Part shown: positions 24,046 through 34,926 of the stretch, one piece after another
How the letters are laid out: every line of letters starts with the position of its first letter
Position numbering within the stretch: position 1 is the first letter of the stretch
Assembly: GCF_030813695.1 (NCBI RefSeq)
Contig: NZ_JAUSVA010000002.1
Coordinates: 620,001 to 684,000, forward strand
DNA length: 64,000 bases
Direction of reading: 5' to 3'
DNA from: Kitasatospora herbaricolor
Lineage (GTDB): Bacteria > Actinomycetota > Actinomycetes > Streptomycetales > Streptomycetaceae
Position numbers and translations under genes: made by a program
The notes under the pieces: model-generated
What the model was told of the DNA's origin: nothing
Databases searched by the model: none
Seen by the model: only the letters and a program-made list of their open reading frames with translations

Positions 24046-24738
24046 GTGAGTGATGCACCGTCACCGATCCGCGTGCTCGTCTGCGACGACCAGGCACTGG
24101 TGCGGACCGGCTACGTCACCATCTTCAACGCCCAGCCCGACATGGAGGTCGTCGGGGAGGCCGAGAACGGCCACGAGGCGGTTCAGGCCGCGCGGCGGCT
24201 GCGCCCGGACGTGGTCGTGATGGACATTCGGATGCCCCTGCTCGACGGCATCCAGGCGACGCGTCACCTGGCGGGTCCCGATGCCGACGTCACGTCGAAG
24301 GTCCTGGTCGTCACGACGTTCAACGTCGACGCCTACGTCTACGACGCGTTGCGCGCCGGAGCGAGCGGCTTCCTCCTCAAGGACGCGCCCGCGGTGGAGC
24401 TGGTCAACGGCATCCGGACCGTCGCCCGGGGCGAGGCCCTGCTGGCACCGGCCGTCACCCGCCACCTCATCGGCCACTTCGCCCAGCACCTGCGGCCGGC
24501 CGGCACCTCCCGGACGGCCAGGGAGGACGTCGTACGGGTGTTGACCCCCCGTGAGCTGGAAGTGCTCCAGCTGATCGCCGAGGGGCTGTCGAACGCCGAG
24601 ATCGCCGCGGCGATGTTCATCACGCCCGAGACCGTCAAGACCTATGTGTCGCGCATCCTGGCGAAGCTCGGCCTGCGCGACCGCGTCCAGGCGGTGGTCC
24701 TCGCCTACCGGGTGGGCCTCGTGCCCGGCCCGTCGTGA
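24046..24738 (+). CDS. LuxR/NarL-family response regulator
   Basis: A 230-residue regulator with a receiver domain (VLVCDDQALVRTG; phospho-acceptor Asp in VVVMDIRMP; Lys in LLKDAPA) and a C-terminal LuxR helix-turn-helix (LTPRELEVLQLIAEGLSNAE through ETVKTYVSRILAKL). The start is GTG at 24046, with AGGAG 7 nt upstream and inside the end of the kinase gene. It is coupled to the preceding kinase and likely regulates this operon and envelope genes. Confidence 0.94.
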   Translation: MSDAPSPIRVLVCDDQALVRTGYVTIFNAQPDMEVVGEAENGHEAVQAARRLRPDVVVMDIRMPLLDGIQATRHLAGPDADVTSKVLVVTTFNVDAYVYDALRAGASGFLLKDAPAVELVNGIRTVARGEALLAPAVTRHLIGHFAQHLRPAGTSRTAREDVVRVLTPRELEVLQLIAEGLSNAEIAAAMFITPETVKTYVSRILAKLGLRDRVQAVVLAYRVGLVPGPS

Positions 24739-25092
24739 CGACGGCGGCGGATCACCACCTGTCGCGGGCCGCCCGTCCGGACGGCGGCGCCACCCGCAGG
24801 CCCGGGCCTGACCGAACCTCAGACACCGGCTGCACACGGTCCCGCGGGAGATGACCAGCGCGCTGGAGCATCAGTTCCTCGACCTCGCGGGACGACCGCG
24901 GTGACGCTTCTCCGGCGGCGACCCGCTTTCCAGGGCAGGCCCCTTCCCAGCCATGACCGACGCGAAGATCGTCGCACTTCTCACATCAGCGTGACAGCGC
25001 CCTTGGGACATGATCGGGATATTTCCCGCACGAGCCGGTGATCAAGCAGGTCCTACCATGGGGGCCTTCGACATAAGGAAGTTGGGACATTC
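24739..25092. other. Intergenic region, no gene seen
   Basis: 354 bp after the response regulator. A short open stretch ending at a TGA near 24903 reads like a decayed C-terminus (PREMTSALEHQFLDL), but it has no start and no clear homology. The last 100 bp should contain the promoter of the lipoprotein gene. Confidence 0.4.
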
Positions 25093-25743
25093 ATGCGCTC
25101 GCACATCGTTGCCGTCGCACTCGTGGTCACCGCACTCGCGGCAACGGCCACCGCCTGCGGCCCGGAGAACGGTTCGGCCTCCGCCGAGGGGACCACTGCG
25201 ACGACCGCTGCCGCCACGTCGGCCGCTCCTTCGACGCCCACGGCGACGGCGACGGCGACGGCGACAGCGACGGCGACGGCGACAGCCGCGAAATCGGCGA
25301 AGCCCACCGCTTCCGCCTCCGGTTCGGGCGACAAGAGCGGCTACGGCCAGGCCTGCGGCGCCAACGACCTCACGTTCAGCGCCAAGCTGGAGAGCCAGGC
25401 CGGCGGCTACATCCAGATCTCCGCCAAGGCCAAGCCCGGCATCACCTGCGTCCTGTCCGGCGAGCACCCGGTCATCGCCTTCGGTTCGGGCGGCATCGAG
25501 GCCGCCAACGCCGAGCAGGCCGTCGGTCGGCCGATCACGCTCAGCGGCTCCGCCGTCGCCTACGCGGGGATCAACCCGAAGACCACCAACGACGATCAAG
25601 CCGTGGAGTTCAAGGACGTCATCATCGGCATCGGTCATCCGGACCCGAACCCCGTGAGTGTTCCTGTCGGCGCCGTCAGGGTCGACAAGCCGATCGTCAC
25701 CAACTGGCACACCGACGCGAAGGATGCCGTCCCCGGCGTCTGA
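25093..25743 (+). CDS. Secreted lipoprotein, DUF4232-like
   Basis: A 216-residue exported protein. A signal peptide ends in the lipobox ATATAC with the lipidated Cys22. A low-complexity Ala-Thr-rich linker (about 45-80) follows, encoded by GCGACG hexamer repeats. The C-terminal domain has paired Cys (QACGAND and GITCVLSG) and an all-beta look similar to DUF4232 proteins common in Streptomyces. AAGGAAG lies upstream of the ATG. Anchored outside the membrane; function unknown. Confidence 0.8.
   Translation: MRSHIVAVALVVTALAATATACGPENGSASAEGTTATTAAATSAAPSTPTATATATATATATATAAKSAKPTASASGSGDKSGYGQACGANDLTFSAKLESQAGGYIQISAKAKPGITCVLSGEHPVIAFGSGGIEAANAEQAVGRPITLSGSAVAYAGINPKTTNDDQAVEFKDVIIGIGHPDPNPVSVPVGAVRVDKPIVTNWHTDAKDAVPGV
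25238..25290 (+). repeat. Hexamer tandem repeat (ACGGCG) coding a Thr-Ala linker
   Basis: About eight tandem copies of a 6-bp unit, with a few A/G changes, within the lipoprotein gene. It encodes alternating Thr-Ala. Hexamer copy-number change would keep the frame and alter linker length. Confidence 0.8.
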
Positions 25744-26192
25744 TCTCGAATCCACCGGGTCTGCAGGGTCAGCGCCTCTGTCCCGCGATCGGGATGTCCT
25801 GCAGCTTCAGGGGCCGCGGGTCCGAACGCCGTCCCGCGGTTGCCCGTACAGGCGCGTGAAGCGGGGTGCCGGGCCGGTTCCCGCGACGGTCCTGTTGACG
25901 GTCGATGCTGGTGGATGCCCGTTTTCGGGCCTGCGTTTCGAGCGCCGGGCGGGGCGAGGTCCCCGCCTCCGCGCCGGGCCGTCGCCACCGGAGCCGGGGG
26001 CGGTGAGGCGCACCTCGTCCAGGGCGAGGTCGGCGAGGGTCGGGCCACCGGTGGCCCGGATCGTCATGCGGTGCCGCAGTCGGGGTACGGGCCAGGGCCG
26101 GACAGTCGCCCCGCGGCCTGGCCGCGTGCGCACCTGATGTTTTGCGTCCTCTTTCCGCGGTTCATCCGGCCCGTGCGGGAAAGGCGCTCTTC
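25744..26192. other. Intergenic region with a weak minus-strand coding-like stretch
   Basis: 449 bp between the lipoprotein and BrkB genes. On the minus strand around 25980-26110 there is a coding-like stretch containing IRATGGPTLADLALDEVRLT, perhaps a fragment of a beta-sandwich protein, but it has no supported start or domain. I do not call a gene. Confidence 0.3.
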
Positions 26193-27266
26193 ATGGCACC
26201 CGAGTCCGGCAACCACCAACCGGCCGGCGGACACCCACCGAGCGGTGAGGATCCGCGCCCGGGCGAGCGTCGGGCGCGATCCCCGGGCCCGAGTCGCCGG
26301 GTGGAGCGCGCGGCCCCCGACGAGTTGTCGGGCCTGCCACGCGGGGCCTGGTGGGCGGTCCTGCGCCGAACGGGCAAGGAGTTCCTCGCGGACGACCTCC
26401 CGGACCGCGCCGCCGCCCTGACCTACTACGGCGTGCTGGCCGTCTTCCCCTCCCTGCTCGTCCTGGTCTCGACCCTCGGGGTGATCGGACGAACGGCGAC
26501 CCAGGGAATCCTGGACAACCTGCAGGACCTCGCACCTGGGCCGGCCACGGATCTGCTGCGTGACGCCATCGGCCAACTGCAGAACAGCAGCGGCCCCAGC
26601 TCGGTGCTGGGCGTGCTGAGCCTGCTGGCGGCCGTGTGGGCCGCGTCCGGCTACGTCGGGGCCTTCATCCGCGCCGCCAACGCCGTCTACGACGTCGCCG
26701 AGGGGCGCCCGATCTGGAAGGTCACGCCGCTGCGGCTCGGCCTCACGGTTCTACTGATGGTGATGCTCGCCGCGAGTGCGGTGATCGTCGTCTTCACCGG
26801 CCCGCTCGCGGACCGGGCCGGCCGGGCCCTCGGCCTGGGCGGAACCGCGCTCACGCTGTGGGCCTTCGCCAAGTGGCCCGTCCTGCTGCTGCTCGTCGTC
26901 TGCATGATCGCGGTGCTCTACTGGGCGGCGCCGAACGTACGGGGACGTGGCCTTCGGTGGATCACCCCTGGCAGTGCGCTGTCGGTGCTCCTCTGGTTGG
27001 CGGCATCGGCCGGGTTCGCCTCCTACGTCGCGAACTTCGCCTCCTACAACAAGATCTACGGAACGCTCGGCGGCGTCATCGTCTTCCTGGTCTGGCTCTG
27101 GCTCGCCAACCTCGCGATCCTGCTCGGGCTGGAGTTCGACGCCGAGCTCTCCCGGGCGCGTGCCGTCGAAGGCGGCCACCCCGCCGACGAGGAGCCGTAC
27201 GTGGAGCCGCGCGACACCAGCACCTGGCCCTCCGCATCGGCGCCGCGCGCGGCCGACGAAGGCTGA
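26193..27266 (+). CDS. YihY/BrkB-family membrane protein
   Basis: A 357-residue inner-membrane protein with a charged N-terminal tail (1-65), then the family hallmark DRAAALTYYGVLAVFPSLL and about six membrane segments, ending with YGTLGGVIVFLVWLWLAN and an acidic tail. The family (once mis-named RNase BN) is of unclear function, with suggested roles in transport. I chose the ATG at 26193, preceded by GGGAAAGG; an upstream in-frame start at 26142 adds an unlikely extension. Confidence 0.9.
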   Translation: MAPESGNHQPAGGHPPSGEDPRPGERRARSPGPSRRVERAAPDELSGLPRGAWWAVLRRTGKEFLADDLPDRAAALTYYGVLAVFPSLLVLVSTLGVIGRTATQGILDNLQDLAPGPATDLLRDAIGQLQNSSGPSSVLGVLSLLAAVWAASGYVGAFIRAANAVYDVAEGRPIWKVTPLRLGLTVLLMVMLAASAVIVVFTGPLADRAGRALGLGGTALTLWAFAKWPVLLLLVVCMIAVLYWAAPNVRGRGLRWITPGSALSVLLWLAASAGFASYVANFASYNKIYGTLGGVIVFLVWLWLANLAILLGLEFDAELSRARAVEGGHPADEEPYVEPRDTSTWPSASAPRAADEG

Positions 27267-27270
27267 GACG

Positions 27271-27300
27271 ACCGATCGCGACCGATCGCGACCGATCGCG
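27271..27300. repeat. Three tandem copies of ACCGATCGCG
   Basis: A 10-bp unit repeated three times without error, plus a partial fourth (ACCGCTC), 4 bp after the BrkB stop. Each unit contains the palindrome CGATCG. The 10-bp period puts the units on one face of the helix. Confidence 0.85.
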
Positions 27301-27412
27301 ACCGCTCACCTGGAGCGGCACCGCCAAGGCGGCCGGGCGGCAGGCCGCCCCGACGCCGACCGTCCTGTGCTCGGCCCGTCCCCTGCTCGGCGGCCGATGC
27401 CCCGGTGCGCCT

Positions 27413-28531
27413 TCAGCCGGCCACCGTTCGTCGGGCGAGGTCGTCCACGATGTCACCCAGCGAGCCGTGGCGGCGCCGGACCGCCCGCTGGCGCTCGGCC
27501 CCCGTGCCGAAGGTCAGCAGGCCGCCGAGCATCGTGCTCACCTGGGCAAGATCGCCCGTCGAGGCCAACCCGGGGGCGCTGCGGCGCACCAGCTGGTGCA
27601 GCAGCTGGAGCATCGGCCTGGGGACGCCGTCCGGCCCGACCCCCGTACCGCGCAAGCCGTGCAGCGCGGCCTGCCGGTGGGCACCCAGCAACTGCGCGTC
27701 GGTCACGACCGGTCCCGGGGATCCCCGGTCCGCCTCGTCGAGCAGCACGACGGCCAGCCCGCGGAGCAGGAGCGCGAGCAGGACGGTGTCGTCCACCGCC
27801 GCGTTGACGTCCGCCACACGGATCTCCAGGGTCGGCAGATGCTCGGAGGGCCGGGCGTACCAGTAGAGCATCCGCCGGTCCAGGATGGTGCCGTCGGCGA
27901 CGAGCCGGTCGGCCAGCACCTCGTATCCCGCCTCGTCGAGTACCGGCGCGGGGCCCACGGTGGGCCACCGCTCGTACCGCAGCGCCCGCCAACTGGCGCA
28001 GTTGCGGTCCCTGCCGCCGGCGAAGGGGGAGTTGACCATCAGTGCCTGGAGCACGGGCAGCCACGGCCGCAGCCGACTGCTCAGTGCAAGCGCGTCCGCC
28101 TTGCCGAGGCTGCCGAGATGGACGTGGCAGCCGCCGAACTCGCCCGAACCGGTCGCCAGCGGGCCGACGTGGTCGGCGATCCTCCGGTACCGCTCGCCCT
28201 CGGTGATCTGCGGGGGCCGGCGGCCGAGGATCCCACTCGCCGAGGCCACCAGCAGGCAGTCGGCCCGTAGAGCGGCCGCCGCCGTCAGCTGCCGGCCGTC
28301 CACCAGCTGTCGGCGGAGTTCCGCCGCCGTGGCCACTGGTTCCGTGCACACCTCGACCTGGGTCGCGAAGAACTCGTTCTGCACCCGCGGGCCCAGCACC
28401 GCCCCCACGTCCGCGATGACCTGGTCCGCCCGCGGGGCCGTCAGCCGGCTGCGGCGATCGGCCAGCAGGAACTCCTCCTCGATGCCGAGCGTCAGCGGTG
28501 GGCGTTGGGAAACGAAGGCGCTGCTGGTCAT
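27413..28531 (-). CDS. Carboxylate-amine ligase, YbdK/GCS2 family
   Basis: A 372-residue ATP-dependent ligase of the glutamate-cysteine ligase 2 family. The N-terminal LTLGIEEEFLLAD holds the metal-binding acidic residues, with GGCHVHLG and LEIRVADVNAAVDD further on. Members join an amine or cysteine to glutamate; in actinomycetes the natural substrate of YbdK-type paralogues is mostly unknown. The ATG at 28531 has AAGGAG 6 nt upstream. It is convergent with the BrkB gene and divergent from the zinc-ribbon gene. Confidence 0.9.
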   Translation of the reverse strand: MTSSAFVSQRPPLTLGIEEEFLLADRRSRLTAPRADQVIADVGAVLGPRVQNEFFATQVEVCTEPVATAAELRRQLVDGRQLTAAAALRADCLLVASASGILGRRPPQITEGERYRRIADHVGPLATGSGEFGGCHVHLGSLGKADALALSSRLRPWLPVLQALMVNSPFAGGRDRNCASWRALRYERWPTVGPAPVLDEAGYEVLADRLVADGTILDRRMLYWYARPSEHLPTLEIRVADVNAAVDDTVLLALLLRGLAVVLLDEADRGSPGPVVTDAQLLGAHRQAALHGLRGTGVGPDGVPRPMLQLLHQLVRRSAPGLASTGDLAQVSTMLGGLLTFGTGAERQRAVRRRHGSLGDIVDDLARRTVAG

Positions 28532-28943
28532 CGGTGCTCCTTCGGGATCGTCGTCGGCCCGCCCCGTGGTCGGCGCCCCGGGAGCGCCGACGGGATCCGC
28601 GCCGACCGGGGAACGGTCCGGCGAGTGGTCCACGGAGCGGTCCGGGCGGGCAGAGCCCGGCGGGTACGTCAGGCACCTGCCCGGACGGGCTGCTCTCCAT
28701 GCCGGCTCCGCCCTTCCGGCCCGGCTCCACGGCCGGCTCGGGCCTCGCCGGGTGCTGCTGCCCCACGTCCGCGTCACGCGGACCGATGCGGGTTGTCCGG
28801 GCGCCCGCCGCGAAGCCACCCGCCTTCCGTCGGAGGCCGGCCGGCAGGGGCGCGACCGTTGCCGTGTAATCGCCGCCTCGAAGGGCAGGTGCCTGACGCG
28901 AGGCCCAGGCGGCGGGGGCCGGTGGACAGGAAGGGAGCCCTCG
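28532..28943. other. Divergent intergenic region, no gene seen
   Basis: 412 bp between the YbdK-like gene and the zinc-ribbon gene. No frame has a supported start and biased codons. Promoters for both neighbours are expected but not identified. Confidence 0.45.
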
Positions 28944-29204
28944 ATGGTGGACGACATCGACTGCCCGGCATGCGGCAGCAGCGACACGGTGAGACTGCCG
29001 ACGCCCGAGGGCTGGCGCTCGCACCGCTGCGTGCCGTGCGACCGGTCCTTCGAGCCGCGGACCTGCCCGCACTGCGGCTCCCGGCAGGTCGAAGGCTCGC
29101 TCGGGGTGGCCGGAGCGGTCTACAACCAGGCACCCGCCAGTGTGGGGTGCAAGAACTGCGGGGCACGGCTCCCGCTGCTCACCGAGGCGTACGGCCAGGG
29201 TTGA
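28944..29204 (+). CDS. Small double zinc-ribbon protein
   Basis: An 86-residue protein with two metal-binding knuckle pairs: CPAC...CVPC (residues about 7-32) and CPHC...CKNC (about 41-73). This spacing fits two zinc ribbons, as in nucleic-acid or protein-binding adaptors. AAGGGAG stands upstream of the ATG. No enzymatic domain. Function unknown; the position next to a YbdK-like ligase gives little clue. Confidence 0.75.
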   Translation: MVDDIDCPACGSSDTVRLPTPEGWRSHRCVPCDRSFEPRTCPHCGSRQVEGSLGVAGAVYNQAPASVGCKNCGARLPLLTEAYGQG

Positions 29205-29313
29205 GGTCCGTCGGCGGCACCGCCGCCCGGTACGGGGCCCGGGTCCGGGCCGGCTCCGGTCGAGGGGTTTCGGAGGGTACGGGGCGAGGTCCTGCGTGGA
29301 GGGTGCGGGCGCT

Positions 29314-30501
<1,188 letters not shown>

Positions 30502-30535
30502 GGTCTGCCTTCCTGGTCCGCCCGGACGGGCGGGC

Positions 30536-31369
30536 TCAACCCTTGACTGCGCCGGCCGTGAGGCCGGCGACGATGCGGCGCTGGAACAGCAGCACGAAGA
30601 TCACGATCGGCACTGTGATCACCACGGCGGCCGCGGCGATCGAGCCGGTCGGCTGCTGGAACTGCGAACTGCCGGTGAAGAACGCGATCGCCGCCGGAAC
30701 GGTACGCGCCGCGGTGGTGGAGGTCAGCGAGATCGCGAAGAGGAAGTCGTTCCAGCAGAAGATGAACACCAGGATCCCGGTGGTGAAGACACCGGGCGCG
30801 GCGAGCGGGGCGATCACCAGCCGGAACGCCTGCCAGGGGGTGGCGCCGTCCACCTTGGCGGCCTTCTCCAGATCCCACGGGATCTCGCGGAAGAACGCGG
30901 ACAGGGTGTAGATCGCCAGCGGCAGCGAGAAGGTCATGTAGGGGATGATCAGACCCACCCAGGTGTCGAAGATCCCCAGCACGCGCTCGATGTTGAACAG
31001 CGGCGACACCAGCGAGATGGGCGGGAACATCGCGATGAGCAGCGACATGCCGATCAGCAGCCGCTTCCCGGGGAAGCGCAGCCGGGCCACGGCGTACGCG
31101 GCCATCGTGCCGAGCACCACGGCGATGGTGGTGGCGATCACCGCGATGCCGATCGAGTTGATCAGGGCGCGGGTGAACTCCGAGGTCTGGAAGATGCCGT
31201 GGTAGTTCTCCCAGGTCCATTTGCGGGGGATGAAGTTGCCGTCGCTGAGCGTGCTCGGGTCCTTGAAGGACAGGGCGACGATCCACCACACCGGGAACAG
31301 GGCGTAGAGCACGACGAGGACGTTGACGACGCCCCACTCGGTGAGGGTCCTGCTGCGGTGGGATGTCAT
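30536..31369 (-). CDS. Carbohydrate ABC transporter permease (MalG/SugB-like)
   Basis: A 277-residue inner-membrane permease with six predicted spans. The EAA coupling loop is seen in [20 protein letters not shown], and [10 protein letters not shown] follows as in MalG-type subunits. The ATG at 31369 overlaps the stop of the first permease (ATGA). Confidence 0.92.
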   Translation of the reverse strand: MTSHRSRTLTEWGVVNVLVVLYALFPVWWIVALSFKDPSTLSDGNFIPRKWTWENYHGIFQTSEFTRALINSIGIAVIATTIAVVLGTMAAYAVARLRFPGKRLLIGMSLLIAMFPPISLVSPLFNIERVLGIFDTWVGLIIPYMTFSLPLAIYTLSAFFREIPWDLEKAAKVDGATPWQAFRLVIAPLAAPGVFTTGILVFIFCWNDFLFAISLTSTTAARTVPAAIAFFTGSSQFQQPTGSIAAAAVVITVPIVIFVLLFQRRIVAGLTAGAVKG

Positions 31370-32319
31370 CGCCGCTCCGGTTCGCCGCCCGGCGCAGCCG
31401 CGCCGAAGATCTTGATGAAGACGAAGGCGATGGCCGCCACGCACAGGAAGATCAGCACCGAGATCGCCGACCCGATGCCCAGGTTGAGGGCGGTGAAGAG
31501 GTTGTCGTAGCCGAGGATGGACACCGAGCCCGTGTCGTTGGAACCGCCGGTCAGGACGTAGATGTTGTCGAAGATCCGGAACGCGTCGAGGGTGCGGAAC
31601 AGCAGCGCGACCAGGATCGCGGGTTTCATCAGCGGCAGGATCACCAGCCGCAGCCGCTGCCAGAAGGTGGCGCCGTCGACCATGGCCGCGCGCACCGTCT
31701 CTCCCGGGACGAGCGCGAGGCCCGCGAGGAGCAGCAGTGCCATGAACGGAGTGGTCTTCCAGACCTCGGCCAGGATGATCAGGCCGATGGCCTGCCACTG
31801 GTCGGTGAGCGGTGCGCTGCCCGCGGGCAGCAGTGCGGCCAGGTAGCCGGTGCCGGGTGTCCAGGCGTACTGCCAGGAGTACGCCGCGACGACGGTGACG
31901 ATGCCGTACGGGATCAGGACGGCCGTGCGGACGGTGCCCCGGCCGAAGATGGCACGGTGCATCACCAGCGCCAGCGCCATGCCGAGGACCAGTTCGACGG
32001 CGACCGACACCACCGTGATGAGCACCGTCACCCAGAGCGCCTGCCACCAGAAGGGCGAGGTCAGCACGGCCCAGTAGTTGCTGAACCCCACCCAGCGGGC
32101 CTGGCCCGGGAACCGCAGGTCGTAGCGCTGCAGTGAGAGATAGATCGCGTAGGCGATCGGATAGGCGGTGACCGCGACCATCACGATCACGGCGGGCGCG
32201 CAGAGCAGCAGGCCCAGTCGGCGTTCCTGCCGGGCGCCCTCGGACAGCTCGGCCCGGCGCTGCCGGCCGGCCGTGGCGGGCGCGCCTGGTGCGGCGGGGG
32301 TGGAGGCGGAGGTGCTCAC
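31366..32319 (-). CDS. Sugar ABC transporter permease (MalF/SugA-like)
   Basis: A 317-residue permease. A short Ala/Pro-rich cytoplasmic tail leads into six spans; the EAA loop reads [19 protein letters not shown]. The GTG at 32319 overlaps the binding-protein stop (GTGA). With the second permease it forms the heterodimeric channel of a CUT1 importer. Confidence 0.92.
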   Translation of the reverse strand: MSTSASTPAAPGAPATAGRQRRAELSEGARQERRLGLLLCAPAVIVMVAVTAYPIAYAIYLSLQRYDLRFPGQARWVGFSNYWAVLTSPFWWQALWVTVLITVVSVAVELVLGMALALVMHRAIFGRGTVRTAVLIPYGIVTVVAAYSWQYAWTPGTGYLAALLPAGSAPLTDQWQAIGLIILAEVWKTTPFMALLLLAGLALVPGETVRAAMVDGATFWQRLRLVILPLMKPAILVALLFRTLDAFRIFDNIYVLTGGSNDTGSVSILGYDNLFTALNLGIGSAISVLIFLCVAAIAFVFIKIFGAAAPGGEPERR

Positions 32320-33593
32320 GGGATCAACCCCTTGGAGCCGAGCGCGTCCTCGATCTGCCCGCGGAGGTCGGCGACCGTGCTCTCGGGCTTGATCGCGGCC
32401 GGCGGCGAGAGGGTGTGCGAGATGGCGATCGACACGTTCTGGTAGGCGGGTGTCTGCGGGCGGATGCTGGCGGTGTCGAGCGCGGCCAGCACGTCGGCGG
32501 CGAAGGGGTAGCTCTCGGTCAGTTCGGCGGCCTGGTAGAGGCTGCGCAGCGATGGCGGTAGCCCGCCCTTGAGCGCGTTTGCCAGTTGGTTCTCGCGGTC
32601 CCGCAGGCAGAGGGTGGCCTCGAAGGCGAGGTCGGGGTGCTTGCCGTAGGCGCCGACCGCCAGGTCGATGCCGCCGATCGTCACCGTGGCCGGCCGGTCC
32701 GGCGTGACCCCGGGGTAGGGCGCCCATTTGAAATGCTGGAAGAGCTCGGGCTGGTTGGCCTTCATCGACGGGTAGACGAAGGGGTAGTTCAGTTCGAAGG
32801 CGGCCGTGCCGGACTCCATGGCGAGCCGGTTCTGGTCCTCCATCTGGTTGGACAGCGACGGGTCGGCCGCGGCGGAGCGGGCGGTGTCCCGCATGATCCC
32901 TGCGGCGAGGACCGCCGGCGCGCCGAGCGAGGGTGCTTGGGCGTCCGGCGTCAGGATGGTGCCCCCGGCGCTGGTGACCAGGGTGTTGAACCAGACCGTC
33001 AGACCCTCGTACTGGGCTCCCTGGATCTCCACGTAGTGCGGCTTCCCGGCCTTCGCCAAGGCGTCGGCCTGGACCAGCATCTCGGCCCAGCTCTTGGGTG
33101 GCGTGGGCACCAGATCGTCGCGGTACCAGAGCAGTTGGGTGTTGGAGTTGTAGGGGGCGCCGTACAGCTTGTCCTTCCAGGTGGCGGTCTGCACCGCGGC
33201 CGCAAGGGTGTCGGCGGTCGCCTGCTCCTTCACCGGTCCGGTCCATTCGCGGATCCATCCGGCCTCGGCGAACTCAGCCGGCCAGGTGACGTCCAGCCCG
33301 ATGATGTCCACCCCGGCGTCGTGCGCGGCCAGTCGGCGGACCAACTGCTGGCGCTGTCCGTCCGCGGTGCGCGGCAGCTTGTTGTAGTGGATCACGTACC
33401 GGCCGCCCGAGGCCTGGCCGCAGCGGTCCGCGGCCTGCTGCAGGGCACCCGAGTCGTCCGGGAAGTTGTACCAGTTCAGAGCCACCGGGCCGCTGCCCCC
33501 GCTGCTCCCGCAGCCGACGAGGAGGGAGGCGAGTACCGGTAGCGCGGCCACCGCGGTCAGCCACCGCGAGCGGAGATTCAGGCCCCTGGGCAT
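32316..33593 (-). CDS. Extracellular sugar-binding lipoprotein (LpqY/ThuE-like)
   Basis: A 425-residue solute-binding protein. The signal peptide ends at the lipobox LLVGC, so it is anchored outside the membrane. It starts its mature part with [11 protein letters not shown] and has the two-lobe MalE-type layout with [16 protein letters not shown] and many Trp/Tyr residues for sugar stacking. The gene order binding protein-permease-permease-ATPase equals lpqY-sugA-sugB-sugC of the mycobacterial trehalose importer, so trehalose or another disaccharide is a fair guess. The ATG at 33593 has CAGGAG 4 nt upstream; the GTG at 33626 is less likely. Confidence 0.88.
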   Translation of the reverse strand: MPRGLNLRSRWLTAVAALPVLASLLVGCGSSGGSGPVALNWYNFPDDSGALQQAADRCGQASGGRYVIHYNKLPRTADGQRQQLVRRLAAHDAGVDIIGLDVTWPAEFAEAGWIREWTGPVKEQATADTLAAAVQTATWKDKLYGAPYNSNTQLLWYRDDLVPTPPKSWAEMLVQADALAKAGKPHYVEIQGAQYEGLTVWFNTLVTSAGGTILTPDAQAPSLGAPAVLAAGIMRDTARSAAADPSLSNQMEDQNRLAMESGTAAFELNYPFVYPSMKANQPELFQHFKWAPYPGVTPDRPATVTIGGIDLAVGAYGKHPDLAFEATLCLRDRENQLANALKGGLPPSLRSLYQAAELTESYPFAADVLAALDTASIRPQTPAYQNVSIAISHTLSPPAAIKPESTVADLRGQIEDALGSKGLIP

Positions 33594-33919
33594 CGCACTC
33601 CTGCTGTCGGTGGCGAGCGGATGCACTCACGGTACGAACCATGCCACCGCCACCACGGGTGACGCTCCGCCGCCGGCCGAACGTCAGCCGGACGGCCCAT
33701 GCCGGCCGAGCGACCATGGGGCCCGGGCAACGGCGCTGCTGCACTTCACGGCGTGGGAGTCGGCGAAGAACGACGAGCCGGCCATCCGCCGGGGCGAGGG
33801 CCGTGGCCCGGTTCCTGCCCGTCGCACCGGAAGGACGACGGGCGGGGAGATTGGGTTCCGCGAGTCCGGACAGACGCCAGGCACGGCCCCGGCGCGGGCC
33901 CCGGTGAGGAGGCGGGACG
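33594..33919. other. Divergent intergenic region, no gene seen
   Basis: 326 bp between the sugar-importer operon and a small conserved gene. No LacI-type palindrome or clear promoter was spotted, though regulation of the importer from here is likely. Confidence 0.4.
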
Positions 33920-34153
33920 ATGAAGCCGCTGAACGTGCCCCTGATCCGTGGCATCGGCGAGGGCCTGGTGATCCCTGCCGAGCAGGTCACCGCCCTGCTC
34001 CGGGGACTGGCGGACGAGAGTCGGCACTGGAGCGACTCGGCGGAAGCCGAACTGGACCCCCCGACGGTCGAGGCCGTCGCGTCCGTCCTCCGCAGGATCG
34101 CCGACCAGATCGACGTGGAGTGCATCGACTTCGTGTCGGTGGAGCCGCTGTGA
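33920..34153 (+). CDS. Small conserved actinomycete protein (possibly DUF6213)
   Basis: A 77-residue acidic protein beginning MKPLNVPLIRG and containing VIPAEQVTALLRGLADE and RRIADQIDVECIDF. It resembles small uncharacterised streptomycete proteins that I recall as DUF6213, but the family number is from memory. GAGGAGG lies 7 nt upstream of the ATG. No membrane or signal segment. Function unknown. Confidence 0.7.
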   Translation: MKPLNVPLIRGIGEGLVIPAEQVTALLRGLADESRHWSDSAEAELDPPTVEAVASVLRRIADQIDVECIDFVSVEPL

Positions 34154-34261
34154 GCCTGTGAACCCGTCCGTGCCCGCGTACCGTTGCGTACCCGCGGCCG
34201 CGCTGCCGTCCGGGGTGGCCGGGACCCGCCGGGCAGCGCCCGAGCCGGCCACATGGCGGGC

Positions 34262-34693
34262 TCAGCCCGGGGGCCGCAGGTCGGCTGGTGGGGCCGCGAT
34301 CTCGGACCAGACGGTCTTGCCGTGCGCGTGGGGTCGGCTGCCCCAGGTCCAGGAGAGCAGGTCGACCACCCGCAGCCCGTGGCCGCCGGGCAGCGCGGGG
34401 CCGCCGCGCCGCAGCACCGGGGGTTCGGGGTTGCAGTCCGCCACCTCCACCCGCAGGCCGAGGACGGATCGGGTCAGGCTCAGTTCGACGGGGCCGTCGG
34501 CGTGCTGCGCGGCGTTGGTGACGAGTTCGCTGACGACCAGCAGGACGTCCCGGGCCACCGCGCCGCGTTCGCCCTCGTCGGTCGGCGTCCAGCCCCAGTG
34601 GATCAGCGCGTCCCGGGCGAATTCGCGGCACCGGCCCACCGATCCGCCGCCGGTGGTGAGCACCAGCCGGCGGGTTTCCTTGGTCGTGGACAT
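34262..34693 (-). CDS. RsbW-like anti-sigma factor / ATP-binding kinase
   Basis: A 143-residue GHKL ATPase of the RsbW/SpoIIAB type. It has the N-box SELVTNAAQHA, a VEVADCNPEPP G1-like box and GGHGLRVVD. Such proteins hold a SigB-family sigma factor inactive and phosphorylate a STAS antagonist. The ATG at 34693 overlaps the stop of the 77-residue gene (TGATG), and the sigma factor gene is just upstream in the same transcript. I infer that it regulates that sigma factor, although many streptomycete RsbW-like kinases have no proven target. Confidence 0.85.
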   Translation of the reverse strand: MSTTKETRRLVLTTGGGSVGRCREFARDALIHWGWTPTDEGERGAVARDVLLVVSELVTNAAQHADGPVELSLTRSVLGLRVEVADCNPEPPVLRRGGPALPGGHGLRVVDLLSWTWGSRPHAHGKTVWSEIAAPPADLRPPG

Positions 34694-34926
34694 CAGCCGT
34701 CCTGTGCCACCGCCGCCTCGGCGACGGACGGGTGGAATGCCACCGACGCCTCGGCGACGGACGGGTGGAAGGGGAAGAGCGCCCGGGTTTCGGTGGTCTC
34801 CGGCGTTCGGGCAACCATCGGCATCGGGTCGGCGGTCAGCGAGGTCCGGGTGCTCACGGGCTCCACCGGCTCCGTTCCTCCCGCCCCGGCGGCGATCTTG
34901 GCGCCTTCCCGGCCGATTCCGGTCAT
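34693..34926 (-). CDS. Orphan 77-residue protein with duplicated 11-residue repeat
   Basis: A small gene wedged between sigma factor and anti-sigma factor. Its ATG at 34926 overlaps the sigma stop (ATGA), and its stop overlaps the RsbW-like start (TGATG), so it is very probably translated. The N-terminal half is Gly/Ala/Thr-rich without recognisable domain. The C-terminal 24 residues contain two copies of FHPSVAEA(S/A)VA, encoded by a 33-bp direct repeat. It could be a linker peptide, a sigma/anti-sigma modulator or merely a coupling cistron. No family recognised. Confidence 0.65.
   Translation of the reverse strand: MTGIGREGAKIAAGAGGTEPVEPVSTRTSLTADPMPMVARTPETTETRALFPFHPSVAEASVAFHPSVAEAAVAQDG
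34706..34771 (-). repeat. 33-bp direct repeat in the orphan gene
   Basis: Two adjacent 33-bp copies (34706-34738 and 34739-34771) differing at only a few positions. They keep the frame and give the duplicated FHPSVAEA peptide. The near-identity suggests a recent duplication. Confidence 0.85.

Noticed and set aside
25238..25290. Hexamer repeats considered as a phase-variation tract
   Set aside because: A 6-bp unit cannot shift the frame; it only changes the length of a Thr-Ala linker.
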